DNA from: Lentimicrobiaceae bacterium
GTDB taxonomy: Bacteria > Bacteroidota > Bacteroidia > Bacteroidales > F082
Length of the DNA: 38,254 nucleotides
NCBI GenBank assembly: GCA_015061295.1
Contig: SUWU01000022.1
Span: 1 to 38,254 of the forward strand
Direction of reading: 5' to 3'
Positions 1 to 7,584 of the stretch are shown piece by piece. The position numbers were made by a program, and so were the translations under genes. Within the stretch, counting starts at the first letter, position 1. Each line of letters starts with the position of its first letter. The notes beneath the pieces were generated by a model, which searched no databases, was not told the origin of the DNA, and was given only the letters and a program-made list of their open reading frames with translations.

Positions 1-89
1 AGAATGTCTTCGAATTTCTTCACCGCTTCCTTCATCTGTTCATCAGATAAAACGGGAGTTAAAATGAAAACGGTTTCGTACTGATTCAT
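1..89 (-). CDS. rpsF: 30S ribosomal protein S6, N-terminal part (cut by window edge)
   Basis: The minus strand from 89 to the window edge reads [16 protein letters not shown] and continues with [14 protein letters not shown]. This is the first beta strand and helix typical of ribosomal protein S6 in Bacteroidota. S6 binds 16S rRNA next to S18 in the 30S platform. Only about 29 of roughly 110-120 residues are in the window. The ATG at 89 follows a TAATTTTG promoter box. In this phylum rpsF is usually followed by rpsR and rplI, which would lie beyond the edge. Identification rests on the N-terminus alone, but that segment is very characteristic. Confidence 0.85.
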   Translation of the reverse strand, partial: MNQYETVFILTPVLSDEQMKEAVKKFEDI

Positions 90-150
90 AATTTATTTTA
101 TTGATAATTAAACATTTAGATTGAACTTTGCAGTTCTTTTTTTCGTTTTG

Positions 151-158
151 CAAAATTA
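151..158 (-). promoter_or_regulatory. Bacteroidota -7 promoter box for rpsF
   Basis: On the minus strand the sequence is TAATTTTG, a full match to the Bacteroidota TAnnTTTG -7 element. It sits about 62 bases upstream of the rpsF ATG. No clear -33 TTTG was found at ideal spacing, so the call rests on the -7 box and its position. Confidence 0.55.
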
Positions 159-210
159 GTAAAAATTCTTTATAAAAGAAATATATTTTGAAAAAATATG
201 ATATATTTTA

Positions 211-1332
211 TTAATTATTGCTAATCAACTCGTTACATATAAATTCAGCTGCTTTGCCATCGCCGAAGATCTCTGGAAATTCCTCGATTCTATTATCTTT
301 GAAATGATAATATCCTTCAATGATTTTATCTTTATCAGCATCAGCAATAAGAGCTGCTCCTACTTCAACTATCTCTTTCCACTCTGTCTCACTCCTTATT
401 ATAATACATGGTTTCTTGAAGAAATAGGCTTCCTTCTGGACTCCGCCTGAATCGGTGATGACTAATTCTGCGTTCTTCTCTAAACTTATCATTTCTAAAA
501 ATGAAACAGGCTCTATGATGTGAATGCTACTTCTATTAATAAAGGTATTATATGTTTCTAAATCTATATTAACATCTAACAGTTTCTTCGTCCTCGGATG
601 TAAAGGAATGATAATGTCTTTTTCTTCTGAAATCTTTATCAGGGCATCGACAATGGACTTCAATCTATCAGGCTCGTCAGTGTTGTTGTTGCGATGTATG
701 GTGCAAAGAATATAATTGCTCTTGGCTATTGGCTGTTTGCTGTTTGCTGTTGAACCAAAATAAAGACTGTTATCGTACATCACATCGCCGCAATGATATA
801 TTCCTGGATTGTCGATGTTAAAGGGTTTCTCGTTGTTTGGGCTAAAGCCCTCATTAATTAAGTTTTTATATCCTGTTGAGGTGGGGGAGAAGAGCATCGT
901 AGAACAATGGTCGCAACATATCCTGTTGATTTCCTCTGGCATCGCTTTGTTGAAAGAACGTAAGCCTGCTTCTATATGAACTATCGGAATATGTATCTTC
1001 GAAGCTGCTATCGCACCTGCCAAAGTAGAGTTGGTATCTCCATATACTACAAGATAATCTGGCTTTTCTTTTAATAAGATTTCTTCGATGCCTTCAAGCA
1101 TTTTGGCTGTCTGCACGCCGTGACTTCCTGAGCCGACACCTAAGTTATAATCAGGTGCAGGGATGCCGAGTTCATCGAAAAATACCTGCGACATATTCTC
1201 ATCGTAATGTTGTCCTGTGTGAATGATGACTTCTTTTATCTTGTCAGAGAATTTGTTTTTTATGGCGCGACTTAAAGCTGCAGCCTTGATAATCTGCGGT
1301 CTCGCTCCTATTACTGTTACAATTTTTATCAT
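211..1332 (-). CDS. wecB: UDP-N-acetylglucosamine 2-epimerase (non-hydrolysing)
   Basis: This cytoplasmic enzyme interconverts UDP-GlcNAc and UDP-ManNAc for surface polysaccharide synthesis. The 373 residues match the usual family length. Visible motifs are GARPQIIKAA near the N-terminus, HTGQHYD (39-44), YGDTNS (97-102), HIEAGLRS (119-126), MPEE (131-134), TIHR with His213, and SGGVQKEA before the C-terminal helix. Residues 194-206 (STANSKQPIAKSN) lie between the two Rossmann-like halves and are encoded by a period-7 repeat array, so they are probably an insertion tolerated in a loop. The start at 1332 is only 5 bases after a duplicated radC stop codon. This suggests wecB once formed a tight operon with radC and was later separated from it by the 4-kb islet. 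Confidence 0.93.
   Translation of the reverse strand: MIKIVTVIGARPQIIKAAALSRAIKNKFSDKIKEVIIHTGQHYDENMSQVFFDELGIPAPDYNLGVGSGSHGVQTAKMLEGIEEILLKEKPDYLVVYGDTNSTLAGAIAASKIHIPIVHIEAGLRSFNKAMPEEINRICCDHCSTMLFSPTSTGYKNLINEGFSPNNEKPFNIDNPGIYHCGDVMYDNSLYFGSTANSKQPIAKSNYILCTIHRNNNTDEPDRLKSIVDALIKISEEKDIIIPLHPRTKKLLDVNIDLETYNTFINRSSIHIIEPVSFLEMISLEKNAELVITDSGGVQKEAYFFKKPCIIIRSETEWKEIVEVGAALIADADKDKIIEGYYHFKDNRIEEFPEIFGDGKAAEFICNELISNN
715..753 (-). repeat. Heptamer array (AACAGCC type) inside wecB
   Basis: The plus strand shows degenerate period-7 units (TTGGCTA, TTGGCTG, TTTGCTG, TTTGCTG, TTG). On the coding strand they read STANSKQPIAKS. The same repeat type, with the same peptide, occurs inside miaB (10217-10293) and the tricorn-like gene (31094-31155). 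Confidence 0.8.
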
Positions 1333-1336
1333 TTTT

Positions 1337-1419
1337 TTTACAATAATCCTTCGTCTGCAAAACTAAAATAATTATCGTTACCAATGATGATATGATCTAA
1401 GATTTTTATTTGTAAAAAT
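1337..1419 (-). pseudogene. Duplicated 3' end of radC (83 bp)
   Basis: This segment matches 5348-5430, the last 27 codons and stop of radC, at 82 of 83 positions by direct reading; the only difference is G at 1412 against C at 5423. It preserves the stop codon (1338-1340) and codes for IKILDHIIIGND plus the RadC terminus, but has no upstream part of the gene. It lies just upstream of wecB. It forms the left flank of a direct repeat enclosing three surface-protein genes. I infer it is the original radC 3' end, left behind when the islet entered. Confidence 0.9.
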
Positions 1420-2240
1420 TACCTTTGAGGAGATACGTACTTTTTGTTATTTGTTGTTGATCTTTTATCTCTCTTGATTCCCCAACAAGCGTCATGATGC
1501 GAAAATTTAAGTGGGATACCTATTGTAACATTGAATTCAATGTTGTTTATTTTGCGTTCGCCTGTGATATTGTAAGCATTGGTGTTTTCCGCTTTTGACA
1601 ACTCACTGATTTCCATGTCGGAGAAGCTATTTGTAAGACCTAAATTATAGCCAAATTCTATTTTTGTCACGACTGAAAAATTTCTATAATTGATATAAAA
1701 CTGACCTCCACAACCAAAGAAAATGCTAAAATCTTGTTGTCGCATATTGGCTCTGCCTATGTCGATATTAGCTTTACTAACTGGAATGCCAGGTTGATAT
1801 AAATCAATATTTCCTCCTAATAGAAAGTTGAAAGATGGAGCTGCTGTTAGAAAAAGTTTACAATTATTATTTCTAGAAATATTGAAACGATAGTATATAG
1901 GGACTCTTGTCGTAAAATATCTTGATCTGACTTTGTAAGTTACATTGAAATTTTTCTCATATACATAATGGGTAAGATGTCCTCTGTTGTATAGGAAAAG
2001 TTCTGGAGCTATGAACAAATTGTCGCTGATGTATAACTCTATGAACGCACCGATATTAGGATTTATGAAAATATCATGTGGCAGTGACTTTAAATTAGAA
2101 TCTGTATATTTAAATGTTGAGTGATTTAAACCTATTTTAAGACCTAAAGTAGTTGCTGTATATCTTTCTTCTACTCCAACTTGACATTGAAGTTTCAATG
2201 TGGCGAATATAATAATAAGTAGCGCGAATGTTTTTTTCAT
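1419..2240 (-). CDS. Outer-membrane beta-barrel protein, PorT-type family
   Basis: The protein begins with a Sec signal peptide (MKKTFALLIIIFATLKLQCQ). It continues as amphipathic strands typical of small 8-stranded Bacteroidota barrels: TLGLKIGLNHSTF, IGAFIELYISDNLFIAPELFLY, YYRFNISRNNNCKLFLTAAPSF and VVTKIEFGYNLGLTNSF. I place the start at 2240 rather than at an upstream in-frame ATG at 2300, because 2240 gives a clean signal peptide and lies 22 bases after the lipoprotein stop; the longer form would overlap that gene. After the last strand (IGIPLKF) comes a basic tail of about 28 residues, which is unusual because barrels commonly end on an aromatic residue. Substrate and role are unknown. 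It is the last gene of the islet. Confidence 0.7.
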   Translation of the reverse strand: MKKTFALLIIIFATLKLQCQVGVEERYTATTLGLKIGLNHSTFKYTDSNLKSLPHDIFINPNIGAFIELYISDNLFIAPELFLYNRGHLTHYVYEKNFNVTYKVRSRYFTTRVPIYYRFNISRNNNCKLFLTAAPSFNFLLGGNIDLYQPGIPVSKANIDIGRANMRQQDFSIFFGCGGQFYINYRNFSVVTKIEFGYNLGLTNSFSDMEISELSKAENTNAYNITGERKINNIEFNVTIGIPLKFSHHDACWGIKRDKRSTTNNKKYVSPQR

Positions 2241-2262
2241 AACTATAACTGTGTAATTGAAG

Positions 2263-2895
2263 TTAATTGATCTTTTCTGAAAGATTGTCGCCGTCTTCAT
2301 AAAGGAAGAAGTCTCCTCTTTTATATTGAATCATGTTTCCATGGGAATTATCGTCGGCATTGACAATTATACTTGCTATCTTAAGATTTTTTATCCCATA
2401 ATCTGTCATTTCTCCTTTGAAAATAACATTGCGAGTGATATAGTGTTCATATCCTGAATGTTGCAGTGTCTTTTCTTCTGTGTAATATACAGTAAATAAA
2501 TTGTCATAACCAGTAATATAAACAGTGTCTGTTAGTGTTTCCGTCGCTTCTTTTAGTTGTAATATGCATTCGCGATTGTGTTGTTTTGACATAGTTATAT
2601 TTATGTCAGGTTCTATGATATCTAAAGGCCAGTTGTCTTCCGGTACATTTGAAAATATACGTTGCTTGGGAGATATAATGTATTCTCCTTCTACATTTGG
2701 CGGAATGTAGCCACTGGGGTTTGTACCAAAGTATTCCTCAAAGACGTGTTGAAGTGTATCTGGAATTACATCTGTTATTTTTTCTATGTACGCCTCTTCT
2801 CCGAGAAGTATTACTGTTGTATCATCGTTCTTGGTACAACTAAGTAGTAATAGCGAGAACAAAGAGCCTAATATGATAACTTTGATATTATTCAT
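2263..2895 (-). CDS. Hypothetical lipoprotein
   Basis: This protein of 210 residues starts MNNIKVIILGSLFSLLLLSC, a signal peptide ending in an LLSC lipobox, so it should be acylated on the cysteine near position 20. The mature part is rich in Asp, Glu, Thr and Ile, and has alternating hydrophobic strands suggesting a small beta domain (for example CILQLKEATETLTDTVYITG and HYITRNVIFKGEMTDYG). I recognise no domain. It lies 28 bases after the T9SS cargo gene and 22 bases before the barrel gene, in the same orientation. The three probably form one transcription unit whose products sit together at the outer membrane. Confidence 0.65.
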   Translation of the reverse strand: MNNIKVIILGSLFSLLLLSCTKNDDTTVILLGEEAYIEKITDVIPDTLQHVFEEYFGTNPSGYIPPNVEGEYIISPKQRIFSNVPEDNWPLDIIEPDINITMSKQHNRECILQLKEATETLTDTVYITGYDNLFTVYYTEEKTLQHSGYEHYITRNVIFKGEMTDYGIKNLKIASIIVNADDNSHGNMIQYKRGDFFLYEDGDNLSEKIN

Positions 2896-2923
2896 AATTG
2901 TTGATTTGGATGTTTGTGTTATC

Positions 2924-5188
2924 TTATTTCTTTATATAAATTCTTTCTACGAATGTTTGCTCAAGTGTTATGATTTCGATAATATAGATGGAACTTCTTA
3001 AATTGCTTAAATCGAGCGTTACCTGATTGTCGAAATTATAATTGTTCCCTATTACAATCTGTCCGAATGAATCATATACATTGATACATGTTATGTCGTT
3101 TTGTTGTATGTTGACAAAGTCTGTAATAGGATTAGGATAGATTCTGACATCGGCGTTATCCTGGTCTTCGATAAACTTGGCGTTCAATACTATATAATCG
3201 TAAACGGACCCACAGTAGTTTTCAGCTCTTACATAAAGAGTGCCTTTATCGGGTGTTGTCGCGCATACAATACATTCATTATTGTCGGGAATAATTTTCC
3301 ATTCTTCATTGTCGATTTCCCATGTGTAATGTTCATGATTTTCGACCTCGCCTATGGTGTATTTGTAACAACCTGTGCTTAGGTTAGTGGCTACCGATAT
3401 TTCTTCAATACCTTCGATGACAATATCTTCATACTTGTTGATGACTTTTAAGTCTATATTATAGATGCTGTCGCAGCCATTGGTTGTATGTAAGTTGCTC
3501 ATATATTCATATATTCCAACATTGGGATTTATTATGTTTAATCCGTACATATTATAGTCATCACCTTCGCAGATAGAGTCGTAGATGTCGAATCTGTATG
3601 TCTTATTGATTGTCAGTTGAAGTTTTACTATACTGTCGCAGCCAAGAACAGTATTTAGGAATAAGGTGTCGAAGTAATTACCAGCAGGTTTGTTTTCGAA
3701 TATGAAACCGTTTTCAGTGTAGCTTTCACCTTCGCATATAGATTCGGTGATTGTTATGTCGTAAGTAGGATGTACTGTTAGGTTTAGTCTTACTATACTG
3801 TCGCAGCCAAGAACAGTATTTAGGAATAAGGTGTCGAAGTAATTACCAGCAGGTTTGTTTTCGAATATGAAACCATTTTCAGTGTAGTCATCACCTTCGC
3901 ATATAGATTCGGTGATTGTTATGTCGTAAGAGGGATTTACTGTTAGGTTTAGTCTTACTATACTATCGCAACCGTAAATGGTGCTGAGGTTTTGTATTTT
4001 GTTGTGAACACCATCTGAAGGATTTATTATGTTGAGATTATAATCCATATAATCATATCCTTCACAGATAGTGTCAATGATCAAGAAATCGTAAGAGGGA
4101 TTTACAATAAGATTTAATGTTACAATACTATCAAATCCATTAACAGTTTCAAAATTCAGTGTATATACGCCAGTTTCTGTTGCAGAAAACCCATTCATGG
4201 TGTATGTTTCACCTTGACAAATAGTGTCTGTTAAGTCAGTGGAAAAGCTGAATGAATTAGCTGTAAGATATACAGCTGAATTATTCCAACTATCACCAAT
4301 ATCACTGATAGCCAACTCCATTTTATATCTTCCATTCGGAACAATGTTTATAGGTTCTGTTTCTAGTTCCACTGTATATCCATCCATTTTACAATTGTCG
4401 TTCTCATTTAGACGGAAATATTCTGGATATGTAATATGATTAACATTGTTTATACAAACAGGATATTGGGTTCCTGGAATTTTAGCTATATTGTATTGAT
4501 AATAATAGCTGGAGTCGCTTGTTATCAGATTGTCATCCTCGTCATAAGGGCCAGATATAAAGAATGCAAAAATATCATTATAAACACTATTAACAAATTC
4601 AAGATATTCTTCAGATGCGAAACTGTATCTAAAAGATACTATGTTTCCATGTGATTTAAAATCAAATGAGATACATCCAACATCATGCATTAATTGTGAG
4701 GAACCATTGCTGTTTAATAAATCGCTAAGTGCTATACTTACATTATTTCCATCGGAATTGGGTACTGAAACTGAACTTTCTGTGTTGTTATAATTGCCGC
4801 TTGCAGCGTCATTGAAGTCTCCTGTGACAATGACGATACCTTCTTCAATAGGCATATTTGGAAATGAAGTCTCCTGGTTGGTAAATATACCTAATTGATT
4901 GCTATTAACTATTGCTTGTCCGTTAAACCGCGCATTTGAAATGGTTACGCCGTCTCCTACGAAATAATTTGTTAATAAAGAGTCGACTCTCATCCCGCTG
5001 GCAGATGTTATATTTACTCCTACACTTTGAAAGGATTGCTGAATTGTTCCATAATAACATGTTACGGAAGTATCATTGAGATTTGTGAAATCAGGAGTTG
5101 TTCTACCACCCCTTACTTGTGAAAATATTCTGTTGTGTATGAATATTATACTTACCAACACAATCAACGTAAATAAATTCTTCTTCAT
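2924..5188 (-). CDS. Large secreted repeat protein with anchor-L-like domain and T9SS sorting domain
   Basis: The 754 residues fall into four parts. A signal peptide (1-24, ending IFSQ) comes first. A region of about 100-320 follows, with SFASEEYLEFV, FAFFISGP, NIAKIPGT and PVCINNVN, resembling the Bacteroidota choice-of-anchor L domain. Five repeats of about 55 residues follow, each opening near ICEGxxYxxNG and closing with GCDSIVxLxLTVxPxYD. The C-terminal sorting domain begins VRIYPNPITDFVNI and ends IYIKK, typical of type A T9SS signals. The protein should therefore cross the outer membrane by T9SS and be surface-attached or released, perhaps as an adhesin. Two central repeats are nearly identical at DNA level. 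A promoter box lies upstream at 5301. This is the first gene of the islet. Confidence 0.85.
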   Translation of the reverse strand: MKKNLFTLIVLVSIIFIHNRIFSQVRGGRTTPDFTNLNDTSVTCYYGTIQQSFQSVGVNITSASGMRVDSLLTNYFVGDGVTISNARFNGQAIVNSNQLGIFTNQETSFPNMPIEEGIVIVTGDFNDAASGNYNNTESSVSVPNSDGNNVSIALSDLLNSNGSSQLMHDVGCISFDFKSHGNIVSFRYSFASEEYLEFVNSVYNDIFAFFISGPYDEDDNLITSDSSYYYQYNIAKIPGTQYPVCINNVNHITYPEYFRLNENDNCKMDGYTVELETEPINIVPNGRYKMELAISDIGDSWNNSAVYLTANSFSFSTDLTDTICQGETYTMNGFSATETGVYTLNFETVNGFDSIVTLNLIVNPSYDFLIIDTICEGYDYMDYNLNIINPSDGVHNKIQNLSTIYGCDSIVRLNLTVNPSYDITITESICEGDDYTENGFIFENKPAGNYFDTLFLNTVLGCDSIVRLNLTVHPTYDITITESICEGESYTENGFIFENKPAGNYFDTLFLNTVLGCDSIVKLQLTINKTYRFDIYDSICEGDDYNMYGLNIINPNVGIYEYMSNLHTTNGCDSIYNIDLKVINKYEDIVIEGIEEISVATNLSTGCYKYTIGEVENHEHYTWEIDNEEWKIIPDNNECIVCATTPDKGTLYVRAENYCGSVYDYIVLNAKFIEDQDNADVRIYPNPITDFVNIQQNDITCINVYDSFGQIVIGNNYNFDNQVTLDLSNLRSSIYIIEIITLEQTFVERIYIKK
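3626..3955 (-). repeat. Two near-identical 165-bp tandem units in the T9SS cargo gene
   Basis: Units 3626-3790 and 3791-3955 align with an offset of exactly 165 bases (55 codons) and only scattered substitutions. The flanking repeat units of the same protein are much more diverged at DNA level. This points to a recent duplication or gene conversion of one 55-residue module, and the array length could vary between strains. Confidence 0.85.
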
Positions 5189-5288
5189 AGATATAATTGT
5201 TTTTATCGTTATATCAAATCAATAAAAATTATGGGAAAGGAACTATATAGTTTTTGATAGATTATTTACTTGATAATAAAAGTATTCT

Positions 5289-5308
5289 CCCTTAAGGGGA
5301 CAAATATA
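5289..5308 (-). promoter_or_regulatory. Promoter box of the islet operon with adjacent palindrome
   Basis: TATATTTG on the minus strand (5301-5308) matches the TAnnTTTG -7 consensus, about 113 bases before the T9SS cargo start. Immediately downstream, where transcription would begin, is the near-perfect palindrome TCCCCTTAAGGGA (5288-5300). A second perfect 12-bp palindrome, AACTATATAGTT, lies at 5241-5252 in the leader. Either could be an operator or an mRNA hairpin; that is inference. Confidence 0.5.
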
Positions 5309-5347
5309 GTAATTTTATTATAAGTAATACAAAATATTTGAATTTTC

Positions 5348-5430
5348 TTTACAATAATCCTTCGTCTGCAAAACTAAAATAATTATCGTTACCAATGATG
5401 ATATGATCTAAGATTTTTATTTCTAAAAAT
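5348..5430 (-). repeat. Right copy of the 83-bp direct repeat (3' end of intact radC)
   Basis: This is the end of the functional radC gene and the partner of 1337-1419. Identity stops abruptly on both sides: left at 5347 (C against T) and right at 5431 (G against T). Confidence 0.9.
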
Positions 5431-6029
5431 GCTCCTGCTTTTATAAGATTGTTTGTGATTTGTTTGTCGGCATTACTTGGAATCACATTTCCTGAAGGAT
5501 GGTTGTGGCAAAGCATCACGCTTGCTGCATTATTTTCTAAGGCACATTTGAAAATCTTCTTCGGGTCGGCTGTAGTTCCTGTCATGCCACCGACTCCTAT
5601 CTTCTCTAACTTAATGACTTTATTAGCATTGTTGAGAAGCATAATCCAGAACTGCTCGTGATTTAAATCAGACAGATGTGCGTAAAAACATTCGTATGCT
5701 ATCTGGCTGTTTTTTATTGAAGGTTTCTCTAATGCCTCGCTGAAACGTCGCCGGCGTCCTAATTCCAATGCGGCTGCAATGGTGACTGCCTTAGCTTCAC
5801 CGATGCCATTATACTTCATCAAATTGTTGATAGTTAATCTCGACAATTCGATGAGGTTGTCTTTGTTGTCATGCAGTATCCTTTTTGATAAGTCAACAGC
5901 TGTTTCTTTGCTGTTTCCGCTACCTATTAATATAGCTATCAGTTCTGCGTTGCTTAACGCTTCTTTTCCTTTGGCGAGCATTTTCTCGCGAGGACGGTCT
6001 TCTTCCGCCCATGATTTAATAGATTTCAT
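5349..6029 (-). CDS. radC: RadC family protein (JAB/MPN domain)
   Basis: The product has about 226 residues from the chosen start, MKSIKSWAEEDRPREKM. The N-terminal half has the helix-hairpin-helix-like segment (LSNAELIAILIGSG and YNGIGEAKAVTIAAALELG). The C-terminal half is the JAB/MPN domain with the metal motif HNHPSGNVIPSNAD preceded by SVMLC. RadC was once linked to repair, but its function is unclear and it is often associated with mobile DNA. An upstream in-frame ATG at 6089 exists, but the extension would be encoded by a palindromic repeat (6057-6101) and is not conserved in the family, so 6029 is preferred. Its last 83 bases are duplicated at 1337-1419. Confidence 0.9.
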   Translation of the reverse strand: MKSIKSWAEEDRPREKMLAKGKEALSNAELIAILIGSGNSKETAVDLSKRILHDNKDNLIELSRLTINNLMKYNGIGEAKAVTIAAALELGRRRRFSEALEKPSIKNSQIAYECFYAHLSDLNHEQFWIMLLNNANKVIKLEKIGVGGMTGTTADPKKIFKCALENNAASVMLCHNHPSGNVIPSNADKQITNNLIKAGAFLEIKILDHIIIGNDNYFSFADEGLL

Positions 6030-6056
6030 AATTTTTGGTTTTAATTTAATATGTAG

Positions 6057-6101
6057 AGACGTATCAATGAAAGCTATATAAAAATACACATTGATACGTC
6101 T
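6057..6101. repeat. Palindromic element, perfect 13-bp arms (intergenic copy)
   Basis: Left arm AGACGTATCAATG (6057-6069) and right arm CATTGATACGTCT (6089-6101) are perfect inverted repeats around a 19-base loop. Closely related arms occur inside the glycosyltransferase gene (20295-20346) and the hexosaminidase gene (36711-36759). A lone left arm of identical sequence lies at 34387-34399. This copy sits in the radC leader, followed by short AAGTCAATGAGTCATTG repeats. Confidence 0.85.
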
Positions 6102-6129
6102 TAATAAGTCAATGAGTCATTGTAAATTA

Positions 6130-6154
6130 TTAATTGTCAACTGTTAATTGTTAA
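6130..6154. repeat. Heptamer array (TTAATTG type) overlapping a gene end
   Basis: The units are TTAATTG, TCAACTG, TTAATTG and TTAA, with period 7. The TCAACTG unit supplies the TGA stop of the EIIC-like gene at 6137-6139, and the array encodes its last residues (TINS). Confidence 0.8.
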
Positions 6155-7153
6155 ATCTCCTTCTTTAATCCAATTCAACTTCCTGAATATTTCTCCGAAT
6201 ATCCATGTTAATATTGCTGGTAATATAAAACATACTAATAATATTCCTAACCACATTGTTGTTCCTCCATTTGGCATTGCCGTTATTATTCCGAAAGGTC
6301 CTACGAGTCCGCATGTTCCCATACCTGCACCTATTGGCACATTTTCGAGTTGAAAGACGCATGTTGATATTGGTCCTGTGATGGCAGCTGTTAAGGTTGG
6401 CGGTATCCAGGTGAGAGGATTTTTTATAATGTTAGGCATTTGTAGCATCGATGTTCCAATACCTTGTGATACGAGTCCTCCCCAGCGGTTTTCTCTGAAC
6501 GACATTACTGCGAATCCTACCATCTGGGCGCAGCATCCTGCTGTAGCGGCGCCGGCTGCTATTCCTGATAACCCGATGGCGATACATAATGCAGCGCTAC
6601 TGATAGGAAGAGTCAGTGCCATTCCTACTGATACCGAGACTATTATCCCCATGATAAAAGGTCGCATCTCGGTGGCGTTTTCTATGAATCTTCCGAAGGC
6701 TTCCATGAAAGCGTTGATGCCAGGACCAACGAACATGGCGAGAAGGACGCCGCTTATTATCACCACGGACGGCGTGACGAGGATGTCGATCTTAGTTTCT
6801 TTCGATACTATCTTGCCGAGCTCGGTGCTGATGATAGTAGCGACATAGGCTCCAACGGGACCTCCGAGTGCGTTGCCTGCGATACCCGATACTGTGGCGG
6901 AAAACAAGACAAGAGATGGTGCGTGAAGAGAATAAGCAATGGCAACACCAATAGCTGCACCAGTAGCCTGCTTAGCATATTTCGCAATCTCAATAAATAG
7001 AGGAATATTGAGTTTGTCACCTAATGTGGTGAAGATAGTTCCCATAAGCAAAGAGGCGAAGAGACCGAAAGCCATAGCTCCAAGAGCATCGAGAAAGTAA
7101 GCCTTCGCCGTGATGTTGACATCTTTCTTCTTCAGAAAATCTTTAAACTTCAT
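6137..7153 (-). CDS. PTS EIIC-like integral membrane protein (PTS_EIIC_2 family)
   Basis: The 338 residues contain about nine to ten hydrophobic, Gly/Ala-rich segments. Conserved-looking stretches include KAYFLDALGAMAFGLFASLL, SGIAGNALGGPVGAYVATII, VTPSVVIISGVLLAMFVGPG, GPISTCVFQLENVPIGAGMG and GLVGPFG. This agrees with the PTS_EIIC_2 family of putative sugar or regulatory EIIC proteins. There is no EIIA or EIIB domain here or next door, so phosphotransfer-coupled transport cannot be assumed and the substrate is unknown. The start MKFKDFLKKK gives a normal cytoplasmic N-terminus. The C-terminus (LTINS) and stop codon are supplied by a heptamer repeat, so the protein end may have been redefined by repeat insertion. 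Confidence 0.8.
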   Translation of the reverse strand: MKFKDFLKKKDVNITAKAYFLDALGAMAFGLFASLLMGTIFTTLGDKLNIPLFIEIAKYAKQATGAAIGVAIAYSLHAPSLVLFSATVSGIAGNALGGPVGAYVATIISTELGKIVSKETKIDILVTPSVVIISGVLLAMFVGPGINAFMEAFGRFIENATEMRPFIMGIIVSVSVGMALTLPISSAALCIAIGLSGIAAGAATAGCCAQMVGFAVMSFRENRWGGLVSQGIGTSMLQMPNIIKNPLTWIPPTLTAAITGPISTCVFQLENVPIGAGMGTCGLVGPFGIITAMPNGGTTMWLGILLVCFILPAILTWIFGEIFRKLNWIKEGDLTINS

Positions 7154-7229
7154 ACTATTGAATAGTTAATAGTTGAAAATTAATAGTTGTGAATTAAAAA
7201 ATAACTATAAATTGTTCATTATTCATTTC
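7154..7229. repeat. Degenerate heptamer-type repeats between two genes
   Basis: The segment contains imperfect period-7 material (GAATAGTTAATAGTTG, TTAATAGTTG, TTGTTCATTATTCATT). It fills the gap between the EIIC-like start and the DUF4491 gene. The DUF4491 stop codon (TGA, 7223-7225) lies inside the ATGAATA-type units. Confidence 0.5.
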
Positions 7230-7519
7230 CTCTTAGGGAACCATCCTTTTCTCACTCTTTCTCTCTGTTCGAAAAGTTCGTGTATCGACCAAAATGACGA
7301 GGCGCCCCAGACGGCTAACAATATCGACCATGTCAATTCTTTTACTAGAATGGACGCTATTGTGCTTATGATTCCCATGATGGCGAAGATCCACCAGCAT
7401 TTAACACCGAAATAATATTCGCTTTTGATTACTATCGGATGGAATATGCCTATTATCAAGAATGTAGCAATACCGATAAATATTCCGTTGAGGTTGTATG
7501 TATCTAAAAATTCAATCAT
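7223..7519 (-). CDS. DUF4491 family membrane protein
   Basis: This small membrane protein has about 98 residues and three to four hydrophobic segments. The sequence IGIATFLIIGIFHPIVIKSE near the start, YYFGVKCWW in the middle and SSFWSIHELFEQRERVRKGW at the end match the DUF4491 family, found mainly in Bacteroidota and Firmicutes. Function is unknown. I chose the ATG at 7519 (MIEFLDTYN). A longer frame beginning at a TTG at 7540 would run into the rpsT terminator. Its stop codon falls within degenerate heptamer repeats. Confidence 0.8.
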   Translation of the reverse strand: MIEFLDTYNLNGIFIGIATFLIIGIFHPIVIKSEYYFGVKCWWIFAIMGIISTIASILVKELTWSILLAVWGASSFWSIHELFEQRERVRKGWFPKRK

Positions 7520-7538
7520 GGTATTAATGTCTATTAAC

Positions 7539-7567
7539 AAAAAAACCGACCCGATGGTCGGTTTTTT
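7539..7567 (-). terminator. Rho-independent terminator downstream of rpsT
   Basis: The stem ACCGACC (7545-7551) pairs with GGTCGGT (7556-7562) around the tetraloop CGAT. It is flanked by seven A residues on the left, which are the U-tract on the minus strand, and a T run on the right. It ends the rpsT transcript and could work in both directions. Confidence 0.9.
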
Positions 7568-7584
7568 CGTTTAGTATAATCTTG

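Larger units (their letters stand above)
1337..5430. mobile_element. Putative 4-kb islet between direct repeats of the radC 3' end
   Basis: An 83-bp direct repeat (1337-1419 and 5348-5430) brackets 3.9 kb that holds one promoter-led transcription unit of three exported proteins: a T9SS cargo with an anchor-L-like domain, a lipoprotein and an outer-membrane barrel. The radC copy on the right remains complete, while the left copy is only the tail. This is the footprint expected when a circular DNA carrying a radC tail integrates by a single crossover, or when an integrase uses the 3' end of a gene. No integrase is encoded inside, so a recombination-driven duplication is equally possible. Confidence 0.5.

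Noticed and set aside
6030..6089. N-terminal extension of RadC from an ATG at 6089
   Set aside because: The extension would be encoded by the palindromic element and its flanks and does not resemble RadC; the start at 6029 fits the family.
6057..6101. Palindrome before radC as an ordinary terminator
   Set aside because: The hairpin has no following U-tract on either strand, and near-identical arms occur inside two coding regions, so a repeat element explains it better.
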